Below, piece by piece: positions 54,270 through 63,833 of a stretch of DNA of 64,000 bases (position 1 is the stretch's first letter; each line of letters starts with the position of its first letter). The DNA is taken from positions 78,868,400-78,932,399 of the forward strand of contig OY829328.1 of NCBI GenBank assembly GCA_963691655.1, written 5' to 3'. The position numbers were made by a program, and so were the translations under genes. Source of the DNA: Toxonevra muliebris (taxonomy: Eukaryota; Arthropoda; Insecta; Diptera; Pallopteridae). Below the pieces are notes generated by a model that had not been told where the DNA came from, did not search any database, and saw only the letters and a list, made by a program, of their open reading frames with translations.

Positions 54270-55254
54270 CTAATTGGTAGTGAAAACCAGACGGATCTCT
54301 TTTCATTCCATACCTACTGATGCATCTTCCCTGAGCACTTGTAAACGAGCATGCTCCGAAAATGAGCATACTGCGTCAATGAGAGCATATTCTAGTAGGT
54401 TGACCCAAGGTTGCATTTCGATCTTTTCAGCTTCTCCAGATACAACCTGCAGGTATCATCCTTATCCAACAAGTTTCATCTTCTTAAGGTGATAGCAGAA
54501 ACGACCATAGCCCGTAGTCAGCGATGTTAGTCAGCTCAAAGTCCTTCGGTTTAGTTCGATAACTTTGAGTGACTCTCCGCACGACCACTTCACGGCCGTC
54601 TTTGCCTGCCTGAAGTCAGTGGCCTCTTACCATCTGTGACGATGTGCTAATAGGCCCTCCGCCAACCCATCATCAATGGCAATGGGTAGTTCTGGTCCAC
54701 CAATTTTATATGCTGAATCTTTTTTAGCCAACGGCCAGCAGGTTTATTTTCTCCAGGTTCCCTCCCCATTGAACTGTTTCTAAAAAAGGTGGCCTACTGC
54801 ATGTATTAAACCGACCATCTCTGCCTGGTAGACGGGCACATATTTTCCTAACCGTTGAGCACAGAGGGTTCCTCTTAAATTTCTGAATCTTGTCCTCCAC
54901 ACGATCATTCCAAGTTAGTTTGCTACCTAAGCTTACCCTAATATATTTTACCTTTCTGAGCATATTAATTTCAGATTTTAGAAAATGTCTAAGTGGTTCT
55001 CTTCTCAGGGCAACACTCAGACGAGTGAAGAGAATATTGTCTAACTTCACTGCGTTGATGCTGAGGCCTTGTTCCTTAGACCGTTTCGGAATATAACTCG
55101 TTTTCCACTACCCCGACTAATTCATGCAAGTCTTAGTAGATTGGCCAGCCCTGTAAACATGCTGACAACTAAAAACTACTCAGCGGATTATATAGTAACG
55201 CGGTGCTCTCACAACTATCCACCATTACCTGCGCCATCGTTTTCCGAAGAAACA
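54270..55254 (-). pseudogene. LINE relic: RT end and C-terminal finger debris
   Basis: Read right to left. GLSINAVKLDNILFTR (about 55010-55060) and VKYIRVSLGSKLTW (about 54905-54945) are the late RT motifs (GL.INP.KT…FT, then KYLGV.LD.KL.W) of R1/jockey/I-like LINEs. Degraded C-terminal sequence (YGRFCYHLKKMKL, EEAEKIE…) is read near 54400-54510. RNase H is missing, probably by deletion near 54720. The 5' side ends abruptly at the junction with DD37D copy D. Confidence 0.75.
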
Positions 55255-56226
55255 AAATTATGAAATTTCATTTGGCAAATTATAGTAGCCGTCAAATTGC
55301 AAAGGCTTTAAATTTGTCAAGTCGTACGGTAGACCGAGCTATTATTCGATATAATGAAACTGGGGGTTTTGGAGATAGAGACCGGGGAACATTTTCAACA
55401 GTTGCCACTACTGGTTTAACAGAAAAAATTCGTAAACGAATCAAGCGAAATCCAAGGCGCTCAATGAGAAAAATCGCTAAGGAAGTGGGAGTAAACCGTG
55501 AAACAGTGCGAACCATTGCAAAATCAAAGCTTAATCTTAAGCCGTACAAGCTGCGAAAAGCTCAAGATCTGACACAAAAAAAGAAAGATTTGCGACTGCA
55601 AAGATGCATGGCGTTGCTACGCTCCTCCGTGTTAAAAAATGTTGAAAACATCTTGTTTACAGATGAAAAAATTTTCAAGGTTGAACAACATTTCAATGCG
55701 CAAAATGACCGCTAATGCCAGAACCCATCTAATATTCGTTGAAGAGAGTGTTAAAATTGACCAGGTTGTTTATCGAAGCATTTTACTGGACTTTCCAGCA
55801 AGATTCTGCACCTTCCCACATGTCAAAATTAACGCAAACATGGATAAAAGACAATTTTTCTGGATTCATAACATCTCAAGAATGGCCACCATACTCCCCA
55901 GACTTGAATCCAATGGACTACTCTATTTGGAGTATTTTAGAGAGTAAGGCTTGTGCATCTCAACACCACAGTCTGGAGTCGCTGACAAATTCATTAGAGA
56001 ACGCTTGGACTGAAATTGATCAGGAAGTCCTGCGGCGAACAGTCCTACGATTTCCGGATCGATTGAAGGCATGTGTGCAGGCTAAAGGAGGTTATATTGA
56101 ATGAGGTGGGGTTCAAATGAATGCTTATATATTCAGCAATGTTAACACTTAATTGTACTTAATGGAAGTACGTCCTTTTGAAAATAACTGCTGAAATGTG
56201 TGCGTCACTTTACGATTGTCACCCTG
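55255..56226 (+). mobile_element. DD37D element, copy D (5'-truncated)
   Basis: Lacks the left end and the first codons of the transposase; matching starts at about 55255 next to a LINE relic. The right end (…GATTGTCACCCTG, ending 56226) and TA (56227-56228) are intact. It was inserted into a DD37E copy, whose sequence resumes at 56229. Confidence 0.9.
55261..56104 (+). pseudogene. DD37D transposase, copy D (two internal deletions)
   Basis: Reads from MKFHLANYSSRQIAKALNLS through the first catalytic Asp (LFTDEKIFKVE). A deletion of about 80 bases then joins NDR to the ANARTHL region between two short CCG words. A second deletion removes the segment after YRSI. The remainder keeps the second catalytic motif QQDSAPSHMS and an undamaged third motif PPYSPDLNPMDYSIW. 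Between these two Asp residues there are 37 residues, which defines the family as DD37D. It ends KACVQAKGGYIE. The copy is inactive but is the best reference for the catalytic region. Confidence 0.9.
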
Positions 56227-56228
56227 TA

Positions 56229-56864
56229 TAGAGCCCACTGTAACAAATGACTTGCTTCTTTTGCCGCAACTACATATAGCTTGCCATACCAGGAATTTTT
56301 TAGGAAATTTTGTCTGCTTTTGGATTCTAATTTGTTCTTCGACATTTCCTCGAGCATCAGCAATATACAAATTTTGATCCGGAAGCTGCGTAAAATCTGC
56401 CAGTACACACGTTTCGTCGTCCATTATACAACATGAATATTTTTGTATGAAATTCGATTTCAATTTCCGAGCCCTACTTTTGGCATCTAAATTTTTTGCA
56501 GCATTCCTGTCTGGAACTTTTTGGACTTTGTATGTTTTCAAACCTGCATTGGCTTTAACTTTTCGCACCAAATAGTCAGAGCACTGGGCTAACCGGGCAG
56601 CTTTTCTACCAGATGTGTTTGGAGATCTTTTCAATATGCTTTCTATTTTCTTGGCTTTCCCAATATCATGTGGTCCTTGTTTTCTTCCCGAACCTGGTTT
56701 CCTAGTATGGTGGAGATGATCAAATTCTCCTGAAACTGTTTAATCACATTGGAAACAGTTGGACGGCAGACCTTGAATTCTTTGGCTAATTTTTTGTAGG
56801 ACCAATTTGGATTTTTTTTGAAAATTTTTAATAATTTTAAGACGAACTTCGTTTTCTTCACTCA
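56229..56864 (-). pseudogene. DD37E transposase, family 2 copy c (N-terminal half)
   Basis: Starts at the ATG of the MSEE-type N-terminus near 56864 and reads an FKKNPNWSYKKLAKEFKVC helix region. A small insertion near 56700-56715 (after QFQENLI) breaks the frame. It then continues as KRSPNTSGRKAARLAQCSDY through CCIMDDETCVLADFTQLPDQ, with the first catalytic Asp, to CSCGKRSKSFVTVGS. It stops where the DD37D element is inserted, so the second and third catalytic residues are missing. Confidence 0.87.
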
Positions 56865-57020
56865 TTTTGATCAAACTCACAATAAATCAACATGTTTGTC
56901 ATTAAAAATAACAACTGATATATTTTTCAAAGATAACTAGATCAAAGAAATTTTTAAATTTTACACCCAAAAAAAATTATTAGGTAAAACGTGTGTTAAG
57001 ATTTTATCAACCTCACTCCT
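56229..57020 (-). mobile_element. DD37E element, family 2 copy c (5' half)
   Basis: Complement strand; the left end is at 57020 (AGGAGTGAGGTTGATAAAAT), next to TA at 57021-57022. The copy runs to 56229, where DD37D copy D is inserted. The 3' half expected beyond copy D is absent; a LINE relic is found there instead, so a rearrangement followed the insertion. Confidence 0.87.
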
Positions 57021-57022
57021 TA

Positions 57023-57303
57023 ACATAACGTCTTCTTTAACAAAAAAATACGGTGTCCTTGGATTGGCTAGTAAACATCTGGTCACCCTACCTTCTACAC
57101 GTGTATTTACATAATTGAATTTTATTTCTTTTTTTTTAGAATTTTCAATTCCTCCCAGAAGTTTCTTTAGTTAAATACGCGAAAAGCAAATTAATAATCA
57201 CTCAATTTCGAAAGTAATATGGCGCCTAGCGGTTAAACGCACACACACACACACACACAAAAACACTAAACCCTAAACTTCAATAAATTTTTTTTTTTCA
57301 TAG
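57023..57303. other. Spacer with AC repeat and candidate splice acceptor
   Basis: Contains an AC microsatellite (57240-57258). It ends CCCTAAACTTC…TTTTTTTTTTCATAG, which resembles a branch site (CTAAAC at 57272-57277), a polypyrimidine tract and a 3' splice site. Confidence 0.45.
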
Positions 57304-57378
57304 ATACATACCATAAGCAAAATCACGATCACGAACAAATCAACAACATAAGACAGCAACAACAAAAAATCGAATATG
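57304..57378 (+). CDS. Candidate 75-nt internal exon of a host gene
   Basis: A stretch bounded by a strong acceptor (T10 CATAG ending 57303) and a consensus donor GTAAGT (57379-57384). Of its three frames only one is open: with two leading bases and one trailing base it reads 24 codons, including HKQNHDHEQINNIRQQQQ. Its length is a multiple of three and both boundaries are in the same phase, so it could be skipped or included without shifting a frame, like a cassette exon. It is the only such unit I found that no transposon explains. I do not recognise the peptide. It could equally be chance in low-complexity DNA or a non-coding exon. Confidence 0.35.
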
Positions 57379-58373
57379 GTAAGTTCGTATGCCGAAGAGA
57401 ATAGTTCACATTCAAATTATAATCGAAATAAAATAAATCGCATGCGATAGAAATGATCATTGAATTCTATTAAAACGATGGAAGTGCAGCAAGTCTTTGA
57501 AGAAAAGCCGCCGCCGATTGCGCTGCCATCGCCGCCAACACAAATACACACACACACACACACACATACAAATACAAAGAGAGCGAAGAAAGAGAGAGAG
57601 AGAGAGAGAGAAGGAGTTACACAGTGTAAGTTCAATGTTCAATGGGCACAGGAGGGCATTTTTATTGAAATATTTCAATTAAGTTAAAGTGAGCCGCCGC
57701 CGTTGCAGCCGTCGCCGCTTGCTTACGTAAATATCTTACATGGAAAGAGATAGGGAGAGATCGTTTAATACCTATACAATGTGGTTGAGTGTATGCGTGT
57801 ATATATGTTGAATAGATATGGCCAAAACCTATCCTCAGGATGCATAAGACAATAAACAATGTTTTGACAAATCGCTAGAAATTGAGTGCGCAAAATATTA
57901 TTTTCAATTTAAAAACCACACGTATAATTGCAACAAGCGCCAAGTTGAAGTTATGAATTTGAGAACCTAACCGAGTCGCATTCAACTCAATGCTGGCTAG
58001 CTGCTTCAAGTATGAATATGTAGGAAGATATGCCGAAATGTGCAGAAGAAAAGGAGAAGAAAAGGTATAAATGACTATTGTATATATGTTTTTTTTTTTT
58101 TGTAGCCGCAGGATGCTAATGATTGCAAATTAATAATTTAATATTACAACATGAGTGGTACATGAGTGCAAGTGTGTTGCGTTGAAATTATTGTCCATAC
58201 ATTTTACTAAATCATATGAAGATAAATTTCAAAATAATCCTATTAAAAAAAATATGTTGAAGTTTATGGGAAAACATTGAAAAATATTCAATGAGAAAAA
58301 ATTATAAATAAGAAAAAACCAAAAAACAAGAATTCACTGAAGGAATTTTCCTGTATTGACATATGTAGACATA
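57379..58373. other. Non-coding stretch with AC and AG microsatellites
   Basis: AC repeat at 57546-57567 and AG repeat at 57592-57612. Codon-like runs around 57478-57545 (GTGCAGCAAGTC, CCGCCGCCG) form a 75-codon frame with no domain. No gene is supported. Confidence 0.45.
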
Positions 58374-58667
58374 GACGACCTCGATAGTCTGGTGGGTAGT
58401 GCACTAGACTTTCAACCGGGAGGTTCGGGTTCGATTCCCGGCTTCGTCTGGTGGTTAATTCTCATAACCTTCTTATATTCACTATCAATATGAAGTGTAT
58501 GAGAATTATAAGAAAGTGTACAAGTACACACCTTGATTGATAATTGCAAAACCACCGAGATGATAAAAAATTGCCACACCGCCGTTCGGAATCGGCGTTA
58601 AACTGTAGGTCCATTCAGGCCTAAGTGTGTCTCTCGACAGCCACTATGACCTAACCTAGCCTAACCT
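58374..58667 (+). repeat. SINE-1, copy 5
   Basis: The head carries B-box GGTTCGATTCCCG (58428-58440). The core is near-identical to copy 1 through CTGTAGGTCC. The tail lacks the TGTGGTATCACAATG segment and goes directly to ATTCAGGCCTAAGTGTGTCT, ending CCTAACCTAGCCTAACC. Confidence 0.88.
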
Positions 58668-59596
58668 GACATGTAAAATATCAGCTAGAATATCCCAAAA
58701 GTTCTATTCCGAGATAAAGCGGTTGGCTGTTTCCCCGTCTTGCTTGCACGGCCGATAGAAAACGCATTCCGTAATGCCCAGACCGTCCTGGCTTGAGTGT
58801 TGATCTACAGCCTCTAAAAAAAAATATAAAATCCTGTTTGAGACCGTCAAGTCCAGTCCAATAGTCTTTGAGAGTTTTTGTTTCTCAATTCATTGTTATC
58901 GTTTGAGTGTGATTTGCTGATGCACTGCAAAAAGGTTCAGGAACTATGAAGGACCTTAGTGCCCATCTTTTCGTTAGGTCCTTCCAGACAATTTTCGTTC
59001 GTCAGATAATTTCTTCTTTTTTTTTTTTTTTTGACAAGATTAAAAGGAGCTCAAAACAATTCCACAAAATTTAGTTTCGAGCTTTTAGAGTTGCTTGACT
59101 CTCCCAAGGAATGTTAATGTGGGCACGGTTTATTCTCCTACGAATGCATTCTCGGATTGCTCGGAATCGGACAATATTTTCCGTTCGCGTATAGCATTTA
59201 AAGTTTACGAATTTGAACAGAACTTGGACAGATATACGAAAAATCGTAGGAGATGTAAATGATATTCAATCACGCCCTTTTTTCATACGTAGCATGATCT
59301 TGAGGTATATTACGAGAAAAAAATCAAAACCTCCGCCCCACCTCACCTCCTTTCCACCCCGTGGAGAGGCTGAGAAAGCCAATTTTTATATAAACATAGC
59401 CTGAATTGCAGGTGATGTAAACCAAAGTCGAAAAATTTACCCTACCTTCCCGCCTCTTTTGCCTCGTAGGGAGAGAGGGGGCGGTAAGGACGCTGAAGTT
59501 GTAGTCCTGCTCTTGTTTGGAGGGCTCAGAACTCGCCACAGTAAGGCGGCTGCACTGCGAGTTCCAGCCACATTCCTTCTCAACCAACCAACCAAA
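58668..59596. other. Unassigned stretch
   Basis: No gene is supported. It contains a T-run (59018-59032). 59440-59596 is less AT-rich and ends in a CAAC-type repeat (59580-59595). The last part may be the 3' untranslated region of the adjacent complement-strand LINE. Confidence 0.4.
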
Positions 59597-61434
59597 GAAG
59601 GTCGTGGAAAATTAATTAAGAATAGGGAACTCTAGTTTCTTGTCATACTTTTGCATAGAAACATTAGAGGTGAGGGTGGCTCTTATGAACCCATCAGATC
59701 TCTCGTGCCCACACACTTTTCAGGTGCCTTGTGTCACGAGTTTAACGCAGCGCTCCACAGCCAGGTCCACTTTAGTCAAGAAATGTTTATCCAGTGTAGC
59801 ACATTTTATCCCAGAGAAAGCAGGGCATTCACAATTGAAATGTTCTGCCGTTTCATCATCTTCGAGACACGCATCACATAGGCTCGATTCCTTGACCTCG
59901 ATTTTGTACAAGAAATCGTTGACTGTGGCGAATCCTGTGACAAGTCCTACAATGAGTCTTAAGTCACATCTACGCCGACTAAACAGATACTTAGATCTGT
60001 CTTGTCTAGGAGAGCCAATCAACGACTTCGACTGTCGACAGGAATCCAGTCCCCGCCAAAAGTCGAAGTGCGATTGACGCAATCGTATCTCCATTTCATG
60101 ATTAATGAAAGAAGGGCTACATCCAATGGCGGGTTGCGGGGCAGTAAAAATCATTGTTGATCCTTTTCTGGCAAGCATATCTGCCATCTCGTTACCCAAG
60201 ATACCTGCGTGGTCAGGTATCAGCGTTACTAAGTTTCTTCTCGCAAGTCTGTTAAGCGTGATAATTGCTTCGTCCACGATTTTCGAGGCAACTATGTAAG
60301 CTGAACAGGCTTTGATGGCCGCCTGGCTATCCGAGCAGGATGAAAATAGAGTTACCATTCCATTTCTTATTCAGCATCAGCTGTGTTGTGTAAATAATTG
60401 CGTACATCTCAGCTTGAAAAACCGAGGTGTAGCTGCCTAATGTAATTGATTCTTCCACCCTGTTAGTTCCAGAATATATACCAGCACCGGCTTGGTTGTT
60501 TATTAGGGATCCATCAGTGTAGAAAATATTGCACCCTGGGTGAAAACCAGTCCAGCCCTTACTGTCCCATTCGTCCCGATCAGGGAGAATGCAGTTAAAA
60601 CATTTGCTAAAGGAGTAAGTTTGGTATCTGTCGCACCCTTTCCAAACAGGAAGAGTGGGTTTAGTAAGTTCTGTATCTTACCAGCTCTACATTCATCACT
60701 AAAAATTACTTTCATTTCAAACAGTGTACCGATACGGTACAAAGATTTTCGGGCTTCATTCTCGATGAATAGATGCAGTGGTGACAGGTACAGCAGTGCT
60801 TCCATGGCGGCGGTTGGCGTTCCTCTCATCGCACCTGTGATGCCAACACATGCCTGATGTTGTAGGCTTACCAGAAGGCGTTTCAAGGAACTCGCTTTCG
60901 GCCACCATGTTACAGCTCCATACACTAGGTATGGTCTAAAAATGCGTAGATATATCCAATGAACTATCTTGGGGCTTAGACCCCAAGTCCGCCTGAACAT
61001 TCCACGGCATTGCCACCTTATTTTTACGGCTTTCGCCGCCCTGGCGTTCAGTGTACAAAAGTTTTGGGATCAAGAATGATTCCCAAGTATTTGACCCTAT
61101 TGGAGGGTAGTAACTGTGTGCCCAAGAGGGTAGGCTACCGTTCATGTGGCAGCTTCCTTCTTGTTGTAAACAGCATCATCTCTGTCTTCCCAGGGTTGAC
61201 CGATAATGCTGGTTCACTGTACCAGTCCTCAACATCATTTAGAGCAGATTTCATCCGCACACATAGTGATGCCACGTTTAAACCACTGACTATAATACAG
61301 ATATCATCAGCGTAACCAACATTGGGGTGACCTGCACTAGTGAGTTTCACGAAAAGTGAATCTACTAGGAGATTCCACAGTGTGGCTGATAGAAAACCTC
61401 CTTGCGCCCATGTGTGGGCCATACACAACGCATA
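59597..61434 (-). pseudogene. LINE: RT (3' part), RNase H and zinc finger
   Basis: Complement strand. Coding order: TWAQGGFLSATLWNLLVD, a variant of the GCPQGGVLSP.LW motif (about 61350-61410), then the catalytic GYADDICIIVSG box (about 61280-61320) and ALSVNPGKTEMMLF. Next come a thumb (VGITGAMRGTPTAAMEALL), RNase H start YTDGS (frame change near 60505) with FQAEMYAI, SDSQAAIKAC (frame change near 60358) and IPDHAGILGNEMADMLARKG. The C-terminal finger is SSLCDACLEDDETAEHFNCE followed by C, with a stop near 59720. Most catalytic residues persist. The upstream RT is cut off by the hAT-like element starting at 61443. Confidence 0.85.
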
Positions 61435-61812
61435 CGTTGAAGCAGGGCCGTAGGCAGGATTTTTTTTCGGGGGGGGGCGGGGGGGTTCATTCGAAGAAAA
61501 TATTCATAAATAGTTTTTATGAAACTGATGTTTAAATAAATAAATTAAATACGATGTTGCATTTGATGGACCCTATCAGTCAAGGAACAAGAGTGGATAA
61601 ATGCCTTGAAGCTTTAGGAATTGTTCTTTCCGAGTTTTTTTTTTTTAATCTTAACCTACAAAAAATGGCCGAAAATTACAAAAAATTTACAGAATAATCA
61701 ATTTCAATTTTTTCAAATAAATATTATTCAATGTGAATTCCAATGCATTTTTTTAACGTCAACGACATAATTTCGATAACTCCTTGACTTTCCATTACCC
61801 AAAGTTAAAGTA

Positions 61813-62970
61813 ATGACGGCAGCCATATTGATTACTGGGGCCCTCCGTACTACCTCCACGAAAGCTCTCTTCGCAATCCTTCATTGGTTGCCAACCTCAC
61901 TTCTGGTCAAGCAACAAGCTAAGTGCTCTGCTGTCAGACTCAGTGCCCTAACTCGCTGGACCCGGTCAAACCTGGGCCATGCCAAGATTTTAATCCACGA
62001 TACGTCCGTACCAACTAACGTAGACTACATTTGCTCTACCCCTAATTTAAACCACACGTTCTTCACCCATATCCCCAGTAGAGAGGAATGGGTTAATGAC
62101 GAGGTGGTCACTGACAATTCAATTGACATCTATACAGATGGATCCAAATCGGAGGAAAGAGTCGGCTGTGGCATCTTCTCTAGTAAGTTAGATCTCAGAC
62201 TCTCTTTCCGACTTCCTGACCATTGCAGCGTCTTTCAGGCGGAAGTAATGGCTATCTATCAAGCGTCCAAGTGGCTTATTCGCAACGATTCATTCAATAC
62301 GAATATCCGCATCTACACGGACAGCCAAGCAGCAATCAAGTCCCTTGCCGGTGTTTTCACTACATCAAAGCTTGTTCTCGACTGCCGATCTTCACTCAAC
62401 ATTTTGTCGAGTCACTCGCAGGTCCACCTATATTGGGTGCCTGGAGATATGGATATTTCAGGTAACTGCAATGCCGACGAGTTAGCAAAACAGGGCTCGC
62501 AGCTTACAGATATATCACCTTCCTGCACCATTGGTGTCCCTCTTACGTCTATTAAATTAGCCATTAAGCAAAACTACCTTGAGGAAGCAAAAAGATCCTG
62601 GGTAGCGGAGCATACCTGTGGTATTACCAGGCTAACATGGACCACTATGGACAATAAACGTACTAGACAGCTACTCAACCTAAGCAGAAGCTCCATCAGC
62701 ATAACGACTTCGGTGCTCACGGGACACTGCGTAATGGGGAGACATGCTGCAAGACTTGGACTGCCTTTCAATGACTTCTGTCGGGGCTGCGGCTCTGAGG
62801 AGGAGGAAGAAACAGTCCTTCATTTCATGTGCGAATGCCCATCCCTGGCCAGGAGGAGACTAAAACTCCTGGGTTCACCTTTCTTCACTAGTCTGTCCGA
62901 GCTATCATCCATAAATATTAAGGACATAGCCAGATTCATTATGGAATCCTCATGGTTCTCCACTCCGTAA
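61813..62970 (+). CDS. LINE RNase H and C-terminal finger (open, 5'-truncated)
   Basis: The longest open frame of the window, 385 codons. The apparent ATG lies in the target duplication (61813-61815), so it is not the natural start; the natural protein would begin far upstream. Residues about 1-45 are the end of the RT thumb (ILITGALRTTSTKALFAIL). RNase H follows with all four acidic residues visible: IYTDGSKSEE, FQAEVMAIY, IYTDSQAAIKS and GNCNADELAKQ. The usual WVPGH is WVPGD here. The C-terminal zinc finger (LTGHCVMGRHAARLGLPF, then DFCRGCGSEEEEETVLHFMC) ends about 50 residues before the stop. The open frame suggests a young insertion, but without an RT it cannot act alone. Confidence 0.88.
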   Translation: MTAAILITGALRTTSTKALFAILHWLPTSLLVKQQAKCSAVRLSALTRWTRSNLGHAKILIHDTSVPTNVDYICSTPNLNHTFFTHIPSREEWVNDEVVTDNSIDIYTDGSKSEERVGCGIFSSKLDLRLSFRLPDHCSVFQAEVMAIYQASKWLIRNDSFNTNIRIYTDSQAAIKSLAGVFTTSKLVLDCRSSLNILSSHSQVHLYWVPGDMDISGNCNADELAKQGSQLTDISPSCTIGVPLTSIKLAIKQNYLEEAKRSWVAEHTCGITRLTWTTMDNKRTRQLLNLSRSSISITTSVLTGHCVMGRHAARLGLPFNDFCRGCGSEEEEETVLHFMCECPSLARRRLKLLGSPFFTSLSELSSINIKDIARFIMESSWFSTP

Positions 62971-63067
62971 ATGGGGGAGTCGCGCCGTACTGTGGTATCA
63001 CAATGAGCCTAATTATGTGCTTAAGTGTGCTTTCAAGCAGAAGGCTGCCACTCCAACCTAACCTAAC
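61818..63067 (+). mobile_element. 5'-truncated LINE with 13-bp target duplication
   Basis: A 1,250-bp 3' part of a non-LTR retrotransposon inserted into the hAT-like element. The duplication TTAAAGTAATGAC lies at 61805-61817 and 63068-63080. The 3' end is CCACTCCAACCTAACCTAAC. Its last 75 or so bases resemble the tail of SINE-1, and a shorter copy of the same LINE lies at 24548-24907. Confidence 0.93.
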
Positions 63068-63833
63068 TTAAAGTAATGACCAATAATGCTAAAAATATTC
63101 AGAGGCTAATTTTTTCAAATGATTATCCGTGGGAATTCGGGCCATTATCAATTATGAGGAACCCGAATGAAGTTGGCATATATTCCCTAAATTCGTACAG
63201 TCACAGCATTAAAAAGGATCTTCCGAGTCGGGGTGCTCTGAGCAATAATGGGTTAAAGAATTAATTACATTTTAAGATTGTCTCCAAAAACTTTGAAGCT
63301 GATCCAATAACACTGCACTGCATGGGTTTGGCGAATAATATGGTTCCTAGCATTAATTTTTCATGCTGAAAATAAATCTGAGGTCAGAAACTTCGCATTA
63401 CGTCACGTTTTAGAAAAATTGGGACTAAAATCCCTAAAAATACCGTTTTTGGCCATTTTTGAGAAATTGTAGAGCTGAACCCTGACGTGCTAGAAACTTG
63501 GAAAATTGGGAATTAAAGGCTAAATCATGCCCTTTCAAATAAACCCTAAGTCATATTGTTTTCATGCGCCCTTAAAGCAGAGGGATGTGTTTATGTCTAC
63601 GGGTGCAGGAAAAAATTTACAAAGAACGGATTTTTTCTTACTCACACTCACAGCTAGACATAATGAAAAGTGCAATGGTCTGCAGTGTTTTAAGGGGCGC
63701 TAGTTACAAATCTGCAGTGAGATTTTAAAAATTCAAAATTCCAAATCAAATATGGCGGACAAGTTTAGCATAATAAAATAATAATAAATCGGAACCCCCA
63801 AAACCTCCCCCTAAATACGGCCTTGCCTTGAAG

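Larger units (their letters stand above)
61443..63825 (+). mobile_element. Non-autonomous hAT-like element, copy 2, carrying a LINE
   Basis: Starts CAGGGCCGTAGGCAGG and ends CTAAATACGGCCTTG. The flanks CGTTGAAG (61435-61442) and CCTTGAAG (63826-63833) agree at 7 of 8 positions, an aged 8-bp duplication. Without the inserted LINE it is about 1.1 kb. 61443-61810 and 63081-63425 match copy 1 (5084-5735). The interior beyond 63425 is non-coding. A long G-run follows the left end (61467-61485). It appears to interrupt the LINE on its left. Confidence 0.85.
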
